Positions 28,211 to 36,667 of a stretch of 64,000 nt of DNA are shown in pieces. A model generated the notes under the pieces. The model was not told where the DNA came from. It saw only the letters and a list, made by a program, of their open reading frames with translations, and ran no database searches. The DNA comes from Microbacterium oxydans. GTDB taxonomy: Bacteria > Actinomycetota > Actinomycetes > Actinomycetales > Microbacteriaceae. The DNA lies in the NCBI RefSeq assembly GCF_000956405.1, contig NZ_JYIV01000021.1:1-64000 (forward strand). Reading direction: 5' to 3'. A program made the position numbers and the translations under genes. The first letter of the stretch is position 1; every line of letters starts with the position of its first letter.

Positions 28211-28849
28211 TCAGGCGCGTTCTGCGAGGCTGATCAGCTGCAGCAGGCCCTCGCCAGCGGGGGAGAGCGTCGCGAGGACGGCCGAGGACTCCTGTGTCTC
28301 CTGGACGAGGGACCGATAGGCGGACGTGATCTCGTCGCGCTGCACCGGGTCGGCGACGCGGCCGCCGGCGAGGACACGGGGCACGAGCACGAGGCCACCG
28401 GTGCGGGCGAGACGAAGGCCGTGCTCCACGTATTCGATGACGTGTTCGGGGTCGGCATCGACCAGCACGATGTCGTACGAGTTCTCGTTCATGCGGGGGA
28501 GCACGTCGATGGCGCGTCCCGTGATGAAACGTGCCCGCGTGGAAGCGATCTTCGCGTCCGAGAAGGCCTGTCGCGCGGCGGCGAGGTGCTCGGGCTCGTT
28601 GTCGATCGAGGTGAGCACGGCCTGAGGCGCGCCGCGGAGCAACCACAGCCCGGAGACACCTGCGCCCGTCCCGATCTCGACGATCGACCTGGCACCCGTC
28701 GCGGCGGCGAGCACGGCGATCTGGGAACCGACGGACGCGCTAATCGGGCTCGCTCCGAGCTCGACCGCGTGCGCGCGGGCGCGGGCGATGGCATCGGGTT
28801 CCACGATGGACTCGCGCAGAAAACGCGCGTTCGCGTCATGCTCGCTCAT
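28211..28849 (-). CDS. SAM-dependent O-methyltransferase (family 3)
   Basis: 212 residues. Class I methyltransferase of the catechol-OMT type: motif I VEIGTGAGVSGLWLL, then TSIDNEPEHLAAARQAF, and the DIVLVDADPEHVIEYVEHGL metal-binding region. ATG 28849 is chosen since the open frame further upstream (to 29371) has no family homology and runs into tatB on the other strand. Divergent from tatB. In mycobacteria the equivalent methyltransferase is separated from tatB by sigE and its anti-sigma gene; they are absent here. Substrate unknown. Confidence 0.9.
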   Translation of the reverse strand: MSEHDANARFLRESIVEPDAIARARAHAVELGASPISASVGSQIAVLAAATGARSIVEIGTGAGVSGLWLLRGAPQAVLTSIDNEPEHLAAARQAFSDAKIASTRARFITGRAIDVLPRMNENSYDIVLVDADPEHVIEYVEHGLRLARTGGLVLVPRVLAGGRVADPVQRDEITSAYRSLVQETQESSAVLATLSPAGEGLLQLISLAERA

Positions 28850-28927
28850 GGGCTGCCTCTCCCTGCCTGACCTGTGATCTTCTCCAGCGTATTCGGTCCG
28901 CGAGTGCGGGGACCGCAGGCGCGGCGG

Positions 28928-28933
28928 TAGCCT
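28928..28933 (+). promoter_or_regulatory. Leaderless -10 box of tatB
   Basis: TAGCCT, 6 bases before ATG 28940. Confidence 0.65.
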
Positions 28934-28939
28934 GTAGAG

Positions 28940-29329
28940 ATGACGTTCGGGCTCACCTTCGAGAAGCTGCTGCTGATCGGCCTCATCGCGGTTCTGATCA
29001 TCGGACCCGAGCGTCTCCCGCGCGCAGCGGAGAGCTTCTCCCGGATGGTCCGCAAGGCCGGCGAGTACCTTCGTGCGACCAAGTCGAGGGTCCGCGAGGA
29101 GATGGGCCCCGAGATCGACGATGTCGACTGGCGCAAGCTCGATCCCCGCCAGTACGACCCGCGTCGCATCATCCGCGACGCCCTCATGGAGGAACCTCAG
29201 CCGGCGACTCCGATGCAGGCCACCGCGACGATCGCGGAGCCCGTCGCGAGCGCTGCCGCCCCCGTGCGCGCGGTCCCGCAGGAGTTCAGTGCGACCAACC
29301 GCCCGCCGTTCGATCCCGAAGCGACCTGA
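28940..29329 (+). CDS. tatB: Twin-arginine translocase subunit TatB
   Basis: 129 residues. N-terminal membrane helix (about 5-21) followed by the amphipathic helix, with the conserved GPERLPRAAESF hinge: Gly-Pro after the helix and the acidic Glu of TatB. Charged coiled segment to about 60, then a Pro/Ala-rich disordered tail (PQPATPMQATATIAEP). The first helix begins LTFEKLLLIGLIAVLIIG. Forms the substrate receptor with TatC for folded proteins. Leaderless start. Confidence 0.93.
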   Translation: MTFGLTFEKLLLIGLIAVLIIGPERLPRAAESFSRMVRKAGEYLRATKSRVREEMGPEIDDVDWRKLDPRQYDPRRIIRDALMEEPQPATPMQATATIAEPVASAAAPVRAVPQEFSATNRPPFDPEAT

Positions 29330-29391
29330 GCCGGGCCCCCTGATCCCGTCGGCCTGAGCCGGTGCGGGCATCGGGGTCCGAACCCGAAGTG

Positions 29392-29886
29392 CTAGGAGAT
29401 CCTGGAGCGGAGCGCGGCGATGTCGTCGTCCGTGAACAGCTCGCGGGGTATCGCGGTCGCCGCCGAGGTGTCGCGCACCTTCAGCAGCACCGCATCCTTG
29501 CCCACGTGCATCCTCTGGAACGTGCGGTATGCGATGTCGGAGCGACGTCGACCGCTACCCATCTGCAGAACGTCATCTTCGAGGGACACCCACACGCGTG
29601 TGCCGGCGGGCATCGCGATGCGCACGGCGGTGCGCGCGCCTGACATCGACATGAACACGGCGAAACCTGCGAGCGCGACGATGAGCACGGGCATCCAGCC
29701 GGCCCCGAACGGCCCCTCTTCCCCGGGGGCCACGGGCGCGGTGAGGTTGATGACGCTGAAGACGAGCGCCCCGGCGAGGGCGATCCACATGACGATGGCC
29801 GCAGGGCGGGTCAGCGAGTAGATCGCGGCGTCGCGCGCCATCCGTCGCAGCAGACCCTCGTCGACGGTCAGGGAACGTGCGGGCAT
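29392..29886 (-). CDS. Two-helix membrane protein of YcxB-like type, unknown function
   Basis: 164 residues. Cytoplasmic N-terminus, two membrane helices (about 30-52 and 63-80), then a C-terminal beta domain with AMPAGTRVWVSLEDDVLQMG and TFQRMHVGKDAVLLKVRDTS, resembling the YcxB-like/bPH domain, ending in RELFTDDDIAALRSRIS. GGAGG lies ahead of the ATG. Last gene of the mgtE_N/CBS-DUF1003-mrp group (19 bases after mrp). Family match is by pattern only. Confidence 0.78.
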   Translation of the reverse strand: MPARSLTVDEGLLRRMARDAAIYSLTRPAAIVMWIALAGALVFSVINLTAPVAPGEEGPFGAGWMPVLIVALAGFAVFMSMSGARTAVRIAMPAGTRVWVSLEDDVLQMGSGRRRSDIAYRTFQRMHVGKDAVLLKVRDTSAATAIPRELFTDDDIAALRSRIS

Positions 29887-29905
29887 CCCTTCATCCTCCC
29901 ACTCG

Positions 29906-31027
29906 CTATCGGATCGACATCGGCAGGGATCGGCCGGAGAGCCCTCTGCCCTGGTGTGCGAGCGCGCTCGCGAGGCCGCGGATGGTCACGGCCGCGGCAT
30001 CGTCCGTGTCCTCGGAGACGATCGGGAGTCCGGCGTCTCCGCCTTCGCGCAGCGCGGGGCTCAGTGGGATCGAGGCCAGCAGCGGGACCGTGGCTTCCGG
30101 TTCGGAGAGTGCGTCGGCGACGGCTGCACCGCCGCCGGAGCCGAACAGGTCGACGACCGTGCCGTCGGGGAGCGTGTACGCCGCCATGTTCTCGATGACG
30201 CCGATGACGCGCTGGCCCGTCTGGCGGGCGACGAGACCGCTGCGGATGGCGACGTCTGCGGCTGCGGTCTGCGGCGTCGTGACGACGAGCACCTCCGCAT
30301 GGGGGAGGAGCTGGCCGATCGAGATCGCGATGTCGCCGGTTCCCGGTGGCATGTCGATCAGGAGCACGTCGAGGTCACCGAAGAACACGTCGGTGAGGAA
30401 CTGCGACACGGTGCGGTGCAACATCGGGCCGCGCCAGGCGACGACGGATTCGCCGTCGCGGAGGAACATCCCGATGGAGATCGTCTTCACACCGTGCGCG
30501 ACAGGGGGGAGCATCAGATCGTCGATGCGGGTCGGCTGCGTGCCGGCCGGGATGCCGAGCAGGCCCGGGATCGAGAAGCCGTGCACATCGGCGTCGACGA
30601 GTCCGACGGAGAGGCCCTGCGCGGCGAGGGCGACAGCGAGGTTGGCCGTGACCGTCGACTTGCCCACCCCGCCCTTGCCGCTGGAGACGAGGATCACGCG
30701 GGTGAGGGAGTCGGGGCCGAACGGCATGTGCCGCGCCGGTCGGCCGGCGCGGAGCTTCTCCGTGAGGGCCTTGCGCTCGGTCGGCGTCATCACGCCGACC
30801 TCGACCTCGACCTCGGCGATGCCGGGAACGGACGCTGCAGCCTCGCGCACATCCGTCTCGATCCTGGTGGCTGCGGGGCAGCCCACGATTGTCAGGACGA
30901 TGCCGACGTGTGCGCGGTCACCCTCCACCGAGATGTCGCGGACCATGTCGAGTTCGCCGATGGGACGACGCAGCTCGGGATCCGTCACGGCGGCGACGGC
31001 GGATCGGACGCGTTCCGCCGCCGTCAC
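29906..31027 (-). CDS. mrp: Mrp/ApbC-type P-loop ATPase (iron-sulfur carrier family)
   Basis: 373 residues. N-terminal DUF59/MIP18 domain (about 1-90: VRSAVAAVTDPELRRPIGEL), then a deviant Walker A ATPase: VSSGKGGVGKSTVTANLA with the Lys-x-x-x-x-Gly-Lys-Ser pattern, switch region VDADVHGFSIPGLLG and Walker B-like DVLLIDMPPGTGDIA. Known members deliver Fe-S clusters. The C-terminal CxxC found in E. coli Mrp is missing: the equivalent stretch reads AAYTLPDGTVVDLFGSGGG, without cysteine. GTG start overlaps the DUF1003 stop by 4 bases. Confidence 0.92.
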   Translation of the reverse strand: MTAAERVRSAVAAVTDPELRRPIGELDMVRDISVEGDRAHVGIVLTIVGCPAATRIETDVREAAASVPGIAEVEVEVGVMTPTERKALTEKLRAGRPARHMPFGPDSLTRVILVSSGKGGVGKSTVTANLAVALAAQGLSVGLVDADVHGFSIPGLLGIPAGTQPTRIDDLMLPPVAHGVKTISIGMFLRDGESVVAWRGPMLHRTVSQFLTDVFFGDLDVLLIDMPPGTGDIAISIGQLLPHAEVLVVTTPQTAAADVAIRSGLVARQTGQRVIGVIENMAAYTLPDGTVVDLFGSGGGAAVADALSEPEATVPLLASIPLSPALREGGDAGLPIVSEDTDDAAAVTIRGLASALAHQGRGLSGRSLPMSIR

Positions 31028-31536
31028 GATGCGGAGCCGGATCGGGTCTTCTCGGGGGACTCTTCGAGTTCGGCGAGAAGCGCCTTGAGCTCCTGGCGGA
31101 GCACGTCACGCGTGACGACCTGCGAATTGCGTTCCTCGAGCGACATCCGCAGCGCCACGATCTCGCGAGCGAGGTACTCGGTGTCGGCGAGGTTGCGCTC
31201 AGCGCGCTGGCGATCCTGTTCGATCTGCACCCTGTCGCGGTCGTCCTGACGGTTCTGCGCGAGCAGGATGAGCGGTGCGGCATACGAGGCCTGCAGCGAG
31301 AGCATCAGCGTCAGAGCCGTGAACCCGAGCGCGGCGTCGTCGAAGCGCAGCTCGTCCGGCATCAGGGTGTTCCATACGATCCACAGCACGCAGAACAGGG
31401 TCAGGATCAGCAGGAACGCCGGGGTCCCCATCGCCCGAGCGACCCACTCCGTGAACCGGCCGAAGCGGTCGCGCGAGGTCGCCCTGGGGCGTGTGGTCGT
31501 GCGCCCTGGCGCGTCGAGGCGTGGGGAGCGGGGCAT
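31024..31536 (-). CDS. DUF1003 membrane protein
   Basis: 170 residues. Two membrane helices (about 40-58 and 70-92) with the DUF1003 signature TLFCVLWIVWNTL and LSLQASYAAPLILLAQNRQ, then a charged coiled coil (about 95-160: DRDRVQIEQDRQRAERNLAD). Function unknown; the family is often encoded beside CBS/MgtE-type and Mg2+-related genes. Coupled at both ends: its ATG uses the last base of the upstream stop (31536), and its stop overlaps mrp. Confidence 0.9.
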   Translation of the reverse strand: MPRSPRLDAPGRTTTRPRATSRDRFGRFTEWVARAMGTPAFLLILTLFCVLWIVWNTLMPDELRFDDAALGFTALTLMLSLQASYAAPLILLAQNRQDDRDRVQIEQDRQRAERNLADTEYLAREIVALRMSLEERNSQVVTRDVLRQELKALLAELEESPEKTRSGSAS

Positions 31537-32804
31537 CAGCGCACCTCCTTCGCCGGCGCTGAGGCGTCGTCGCTGTCGTGCGAGCGCCAGTCGTCGGGCA
31601 GCAGGTAGTCGAGCACGTCGTCGATGCTGATCGCTCCGACGAGTCGATGCGCCGCGTCGATCACCGGGAGCGACACCAGGTCGTAGCTCGCCAGGAGACG
31701 TGCCACCTCGGCGGCGGAGGCGGTGACGGGAACGGGTTCGAGGCTGTCGTCGAGGATCGCGCCGAGGCGTTCGTGCGGCGGGTAGCGCAGCATCCGCTGG
31801 AAATGCACGAGCCCGAGCAGGCGTCCCGTCGGCGTCTCGAACGGGGGGAGCGTGACGAAGACCGCGGCCGCCAGGGCCGGATGCAGCTCGTGGCGGCGGA
31901 TCAGGGCGAGTGCCTCGGCCACGGTGGCGTCCGCGGACAGGATGATCGGCTCGGGCGTCATCAGACCGCCGGCCGTGTCAGGGCCGTAGCGCAGCAGCAT
32001 TCTGACGTCTTCGGCCTCCTCCGGCTCCATGAGCTCGAGAAGCTGTTCCAGACGGTCCGGTTCCAGCTGCGCGAGGAGGTCGGCCGCATCGTCCGGCTCC
32101 ATCTGGTCGAGGATGTCGGCCGCACGCTCGTCGCCCAGACGATCGAGGATGTGCACCTGCTCGTCTTCGGGCATCTCCTCGAGGGCATCCGCGAGACGGT
32201 CGTCGGAGAGTTCCTCCGCGACCTCGATCATGCGCTGCTGCGGGAGATCGAGGAGGGTGTTGGCGAGGTCGGCCGCATGCAGCTCGGAGTAGGAGGCGAC
32301 GAGCTGCTCGGCCGACTGCGACTCGCCGGGAGCGCGCTGCTCGGTGACCTCGCTCCAGGCGGCGAAGGTCGTCGGCCCCTTCGCGAACGGGGAGGCGCTG
32401 GTCTTCGGCCGGCGGAGGAACAGCTGGCTGATCGCCCATTCGCCGAGACGGTTGGGCTCGATCGCGACGTCTTCGATCACGCCGGCTCCGCTGCCGTCGA
32501 CGAAGCTCACCCGTCTCCCGAGCATCTCCGCCAGCACACGGACCTCGCCGGCGCGGGGCGAGAACCGTCGCACGTTGATCAGGCCCGTGGTGATCACCTG
32601 GCCGGAGCGGATCGAGGTGACGCGTCCGATCGAGAGGAACACGTGTCGTCGCCCCGGGATCTCCACGACCAGACCGATGACGCGGGGCGCCGCGGTACTT
32701 CGATACACGACGACGACATCCCGGACCTTGCCGAGCCGGTCGCCGACGGGATCGAAGACGGCGCACCCGGCAAGGCGCGCGGCGAAAACCCGTTGTGTGC
32801 TCAC
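31536..32804 (-). CDS. PRC-barrel + MgtE_N + CBS-pair protein without a channel domain
   Basis: 422 residues. An N-terminal PRC-barrel-like segment (FDPVGDRLGKVRDVVVVY; residues 1-150), then MgtE-N superhelix repeats (about 205-300: LLDLPQQRMIEVAEEL, DRLGDERAADILDQMEPDDA) and two CBS domains (about 300-415: MTPEPIILSADATVAEAL; LPVIDAAHRLVGAISIDDVL). In MgtE these soluble domains sense Mg2+ and gate the pore, but no membrane domain follows. GTG 32804 is supported by TACTCT 6 bases upstream. Heads the coupled DUF1003-mrp cluster, so a magnesium- or nucleotide-sensing role with DUF1003 is plausible. Confidence 0.88.
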   Translation of the reverse strand: MSTQRVFAARLAGCAVFDPVGDRLGKVRDVVVVYRSTAAPRVIGLVVEIPGRRHVFLSIGRVTSIRSGQVITTGLINVRRFSPRAGEVRVLAEMLGRRVSFVDGSGAGVIEDVAIEPNRLGEWAISQLFLRRPKTSASPFAKGPTTFAAWSEVTEQRAPGESQSAEQLVASYSELHAADLANTLLDLPQQRMIEVAEELSDDRLADALEEMPEDEQVHILDRLGDERAADILDQMEPDDAADLLAQLEPDRLEQLLELMEPEEAEDVRMLLRYGPDTAGGLMTPEPIILSADATVAEALALIRRHELHPALAAAVFVTLPPFETPTGRLLGLVHFQRMLRYPPHERLGAILDDSLEPVPVTASAAEVARLLASYDLVSLPVIDAAHRLVGAISIDDVLDYLLPDDWRSHDSDDASAPAKEVR

Positions 32805-32810
32805 CTCTCC

Positions 32811-32816
32811 AGAGTA
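32811..32816 (-). promoter_or_regulatory. Leaderless -10 box of the MgtE_N/CBS gene
   Basis: TACTCT on the minus strand, 6 bases before GTG 32804. Confidence 0.65.
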
Positions 32817-32889
32817 GTCGGCAGCTCTCGTCTCCGGCTGGATGGTCGCGCCTCGGACCGTCGGACGCCGCGCGTGGAAGAATAGCCGG

Positions 32890-33597
32890 ATGAGCATGCT
32901 GAACCGGCCCGCGAGCGGCACAGACACCGGCGAGATCGTCGCGTCGATGCGCGACTACGAGAGCGCGCAGAAGACGGTTTCGAAGCTGATCGCCGGGGAG
33001 GTTCCGGCGCGCGACATCGCCATCGTCGGGCAGAGCGTGCGCACGGTGGAGCGCGTGACCGGCAAGCTGGGCTACGCGGCCGCGGCGCGTTCCGGGGCGA
33101 TCAACGGCGTGCTGATCGGCCTGTTCCTCGCCGCGATCCTGGTGCTCGGTAACCCCGAGGTGCCGATTCAGCTCTTCCTCGGATTCGTCCTGATCGGTGT
33201 CGCGGTCGGAATGCTCCTGAGTCTCATCACGTACGCGATCGTCCGTCGTCGTCGCGACTTCGCCAGCGTCACGCAGTTCGCCGCCGATCACTACGAGGTC
33301 ACGGTGCTTCCCTCCTCGCTGGGCAAGGCTCGTCAGGTGCTCGGCGCCAACAAGGTCGCGCCGGTGCGCCCTCCCGTCAACCTCGATGAGCCGCCGCGCT
33401 ACGGCGAGCGGATCACCCCGGGCGCGACGGCACCTGAGCCCGCTCCGGCTCCTGAGCCCGCTCCGGCACCGGGGGAGCCCGTCATCCCGCCGCGCCCGGC
33501 CGATCCGGTGGCCGAGCCGGTCGAGCCGGAGCACGCTCCGAACCCGGATCCGGAGCCGCGCCCGGACGCCGACGGCCTCCAGGGCGAGCGGGCATGA
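32890..33597 (+). CDS. General-stress-protein 17M-like membrane protein
   Basis: 235 residues from ATG 32890. N-terminal ferredoxin-like GSP17M domain (VASMRDYESAQKTVSKLIAG then ARDIAIVGQSVRTVERVTG), two membrane helices (about 75-100, 103-125), a short RRRRDFAS loop and a beta segment, then about 75 residues of Pro/Ala/Glu-rich disorder (PEPAPAPEPAPAPGEP). AAGAAT lies 6 bases before the start, a weak leaderless -10. Function not known; the domain is induced by stress in Bacillus. Divergent from the MgtE_N/CBS gene. Confidence 0.85.
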   Translation: MSMLNRPASGTDTGEIVASMRDYESAQKTVSKLIAGEVPARDIAIVGQSVRTVERVTGKLGYAAAARSGAINGVLIGLFLAAILVLGNPEVPIQLFLGFVLIGVAVGMLLSLITYAIVRRRRDFASVTQFAADHYEVTVLPSSLGKARQVLGANKVAPVRPPVNLDEPPRYGERITPGATAPEPAPAPEPAPAPGEPVIPPRPADPVAEPVEPEHAPNPDPEPRPDADGLQGERA

Positions 33598-33622
33598 CGT
33601 CGGTGTCGCTCCCCACCGCCTG

Positions 33623-34285
33623 ATGGTCGAGATCCAGGTCGACCTGCCGGCCGGTCCCACGACCGTGTCCGCCGATTGGGCACAAGGGGACAACGGTGCG
33701 ACGGTGATCGTCGCGCATGGTGCAGGAACGGGCAAAGACCATCCCTTCCTGACCGGCTACGTCGAGGCGCTGAGCGAGAGCGGCTTCTCGACCCTGCGGT
33801 TCAACTTCCCCTACGTCGAGCAGGGGCGACGGATGCCCGGTCCTGCTGCGCACGCGATCGCGACCTGGACCGCCGTGGTAGCCCACGCCCGATCCGCCGA
33901 CCCGTCCGCGACCGTCTGGGCGACAGGCAAGTCCTACGGCGGACGGATGGCCTCGATGGCGGTCGCCGAAGGTCTGCGTGTCGACGGTCTCGCCTATCTC
34001 GGCTACCCGCTTCATCCGCCGGGGCGGCCCGAGAAGCCGCGTGTCGAGCATCTGCCGGGCATCGCGGTGCCGCAGCTCTTCGTGGAGGGAACCAACGATC
34101 CGTTCGTCCAGCCCATCTCGCAGTTCGAGGAGGCGGTCGCGAGCTGTCGGGATGCGCGGGTGGTCTGGATCGAGGGCGGCGGGCACACGTTCGAGGTGAA
34201 GGGGCAGAAGCGTCCGGCCGAGCAGATCGGAGCGTCACTCGCCCCGATCGTTGCGGAGTTCGTCCTCGCTCGCGCTGCCGGCTGA
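33623..34285 (+). CDS. Alpha/beta hydrolase, KANL3/Tex30-like
   Basis: 220 residues from ATG 33623. Nucleophile elbow GKSYGGRMAS (Ser-centred Gly-x-Ser-x-Gly-Gly), acid in EGTNDPF and base in GGGHTFEVKG complete the triad. GAGTGKDHPFL is the oxyanion loop typical of the Tex30/KANL3 (dienelactone hydrolase-like) subgroup. Substrate unknown. 25 bases after the stress-protein gene; convergent with the kinase-like gene that follows. Confidence 0.88.
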   Translation: MVEIQVDLPAGPTTVSADWAQGDNGATVIVAHGAGTGKDHPFLTGYVEALSESGFSTLRFNFPYVEQGRRMPGPAAHAIATWTAVVAHARSADPSATVWATGKSYGGRMASMAVAEGLRVDGLAYLGYPLHPPGRPEKPRVEHLPGIAVPQLFVEGTNDPFVQPISQFEEAVASCRDARVVWIEGGGHTFEVKGQKRPAEQIGASLAPIVAEFVLARAAG

Positions 34286-34291
34286 GACCGA

Positions 34292-35200
34292 TCAGTCGAT
34301 GAGCACGGAGAGACCGGCGTCGGCCAGCAGACGTCTCACCGTCGAGACGCCCAGCGCGCTCATCGTCGGGTTCGAGGCCTCGTAGTACCAGCCCAGTCCG
34401 AGCGCCTGCTGGAGCGCCCATGCCGCGCCGCGCTGCCACTCGACATCCTCCACGCCGACGCCGTCGCGGAGGACGCGCCGTGTCGGTGCCTCGAAGAGAT
34501 GCCACGCCACGACGAGGTCGAGGGCGGGATCGGCGGGTCCGAAGCTGCCCCCGTCGAGCACGCCGGCCAGTCGCGTCTCACCCGCACGCTCGGCGACCAG
34601 GAGGTTGAACGGGGTGAGGTCTCGATGGCTCATCACCTCCGTGCCGGTGGATGGGAGCTCGCGCAGTGCGGCCCAGAGCCTCTCGGCGCGCGCCGCGTCG
34701 AACAGGTGCGCGCTCCTGGCGAGGCAGTGCGCGACCCACTCGTCGTGATCGCCGAGGCACCCGCCGCGACCGTTGCCGTCGAACGTGCGTCCGCGGAGGT
34801 CGACGGCGCGCAGTGCCCGGATCAGCGAAGCCAGGTCGTGCGCCAGCGTCGGCGCGGCGGCGGCGCTCACCGGGTCCGCCGTCTCGCCCTCGACCCAGGT
34901 CTGCATGGCCCAGGCCGAGGGGAACTCCGTCGATGGCGCGGCGATCCCATAGGGTCTCGGCGCGGGGTAGGGGCTGGCTGCGGCGAACTCGGCCAGCGCG
35001 GTGGCCTCGCGCTCGAGCTCGGTCTCCGCGGCCCCAAGCAGCGGGAACCGGGCGACGTGTTCCCGGCCCACGCGGATGATCCTGTTCACGGTCCCCGTGA
35101 GGGGCACAGGTCGCACCGGCTCTCCGCGCAGCTCGGGGAACCGACGGGCGATCAGGCGTGCCGCTGTCGCCGTGTCGAACGCGAGTTCCCCTTCGTGCAT
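34292..35200 (-). CDS. Aminoglycoside-phosphotransferase-fold kinase
   Basis: 302 residues. APH-type kinase: N-lobe with the Gly-rich segment PLTGTVNRIIRV and Ala-Arg-Phe (VARFPLLG), catalytic loop MSHRDLTPFNLLV (His-Arg-Asp with Asn six residues on), and the metal loop AGVLDGGSFGPADPALDLVV. Small-molecule substrate (antibiotic, sugar or choline-like) cannot be told. It lies 9 bases after pepP on the same strand, suggesting co-transcription. Confidence 0.85.
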   Translation of the reverse strand: MHEGELAFDTATAARLIARRFPELRGEPVRPVPLTGTVNRIIRVGREHVARFPLLGAAETELEREATALAEFAAASPYPAPRPYGIAAPSTEFPSAWAMQTWVEGETADPVSAAAAPTLAHDLASLIRALRAVDLRGRTFDGNGRGGCLGDHDEWVAHCLARSAHLFDAARAERLWAALRELPSTGTEVMSHRDLTPFNLLVAERAGETRLAGVLDGGSFGPADPALDLVVAWHLFEAPTRRVLRDGVGVEDVEWQRGAAWALQQALGLGWYYEASNPTMSALGVSTVRRLLADAGLSVLID

Positions 35201-35209
35201 CCGCCGGGG

Positions 35210-36631
35210 TCAGCTCTGCAGACGTGCGATCCAGGCCTCGACCTCGTCGGCCGTGCGCGGGATGCCCGCCGAGAGGTTCACGGGACCGTCCTCGGTCATC
35301 ACGATGTCGTCCTCGATACGTACGCCGATGCCGCGGAGCTCCGCGGGCACCGTGAGATCGTCGATCTGGAAGTACAGCCCCGGCTCGATCGTGAACACCA
35401 TGCCAGGGGCGAGGATGCCGTCGTAGTACATCTCACGGCGGGCCTGCGCGCAGTCGTGCACGTCGATTCCGAGGTGGTGCGAGGTGCCGTGGACCATGTA
35501 GCGACGGTGCTGACCGCCCTTTTCGGCGTCCAGAGCCTCTTCCGCGCTGACGGGGAGCAGGCCCCACTCGGCCGTGCGCTCGGCGATGACCTTCATCGCG
35601 GCACCGTGCACGTCGCGGAAACGCACACCGACCTTGGCAGCGGCGAACGCGGCATCCGCTGCTTCGCGGACCGTCTCGTAGACGCGGCGCTGCACCTCGG
35701 TGAACGTGCCGGAGACCGGCAGGGTGCGGGTGATGTCGGCGGTGTACAGGCTGTCCGCCTCGACGCCCGCATCCACGAGGATCAGATCACCGGGAACCAC
35801 GGTGCCGTCGTTGCGGGTCCAGTGGAGGTAGCAGGCGTGCGGTCCGGATGCGGCGATCGTGTCGTAGCCCTCGCCGTTCCCGTCCTCGCGCGCGCGGCGG
35901 TGGAAGACCCCCTCCACGACGCGCTCGCCGCGGGCGTGTGCCGTGGCAGCCGGCAGCTCGCGGATGATGTCGTCGAAGCCGTTCGCCGTGATCTCGACCG
36001 CGCGGCGCATCTCGGCGATCTCGAAATCGTCCTTGATGAGACGCAGCTCGGAGACGAAACGGGTGAGCGCCTCGTCCTCATCGAGCACGAGCTCGCCATC
36101 GACCGCCTCGAGCTCGTCGAGGTGTGCGGTCGCGATCTCGAGGTCGGCGGCGACGCCCGCGAGGGACGGGCGCGGACCGATCCAGAACTCGCCGACGGTG
36201 GCATCGGCGTAGAACTCCGTCGTGGTGCGGTCGGCGCGCTCGCGGAAGAAGAGCGTGATGTCATGGCCGCTCTCGGTCGGCGCGAAGACGAGGACGGAGT
36301 CGGGCTCGGCGTCGGACGCCCACCCCGTCAGGTGCGCGAACGCGGAGTGCGCCCGGAAGACGTAGTCGGTGTCGTTGCTGCGCTGCTTGAGCGACCCTGC
36401 CGGGATCACCAGGCGCTTGCCGGGGAACGCGGCGGAGACGGCCGCGCGACGCGCTGCCGCGTACGACGCCTGTGCGCGCGGAGCGGGGAGCGTCTCGGGG
36501 CGCTCGGCCCAGCCGGTGGAGATGGTGTCGAGGAAGCCCTGAGGGAACGGCTGCTTGCGGTTCGTCGTGCTGTTCTCGGCGGACGCTTCGACGGTGGGCT
36601 CTGCGATCGTGTCGCGCTCTCCTGTGCTCAT
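35210..36631 (-). CDS. pepP: Xaa-Pro aminopeptidase (aminopeptidase P, M24B)
   Basis: 473 residues. Removes the N-terminal residue before proline. Dinuclear metal ligands of the pita-bread fold: LVDAGVEADSLYTADITRT (two Asp), MVHGTSHHLGIDVHD (His), FTIEPGLYF (Glu), RIEDDIVMT (Glu). N-terminal aminopeptidase-P domain (about 30-190) contains the FRAHSAFAHLTGW pattern. ATG 36631 has GGAGGG directly before it; CAGACT lies 6 bases upstream, a near-fit to the leaderless -10. Confidence 0.95.
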   Translation of the reverse strand: MSTGERDTIAEPTVEASAENSTTNRKQPFPQGFLDTISTGWAERPETLPAPRAQASYAAARRAAVSAAFPGKRLVIPAGSLKQRSNDTDYVFRAHSAFAHLTGWASDAEPDSVLVFAPTESGHDITLFFRERADRTTTEFYADATVGEFWIGPRPSLAGVAADLEIATAHLDELEAVDGELVLDEDEALTRFVSELRLIKDDFEIAEMRRAVEITANGFDDIIRELPAATAHARGERVVEGVFHRRAREDGNGEGYDTIAASGPHACYLHWTRNDGTVVPGDLILVDAGVEADSLYTADITRTLPVSGTFTEVQRRVYETVREAADAAFAAAKVGVRFRDVHGAAMKVIAERTAEWGLLPVSAEEALDAEKGGQHRRYMVHGTSHHLGIDVHDCAQARREMYYDGILAPGMVFTIEPGLYFQIDDLTVPAELRGIGVRIEDDIVMTEDGPVNLSAGIPRTADEVEAWIARLQS

Positions 36632-36667
36632 CCCTCCAGTCTGTCACCTGCCGGGCAGGGGCGGGAG

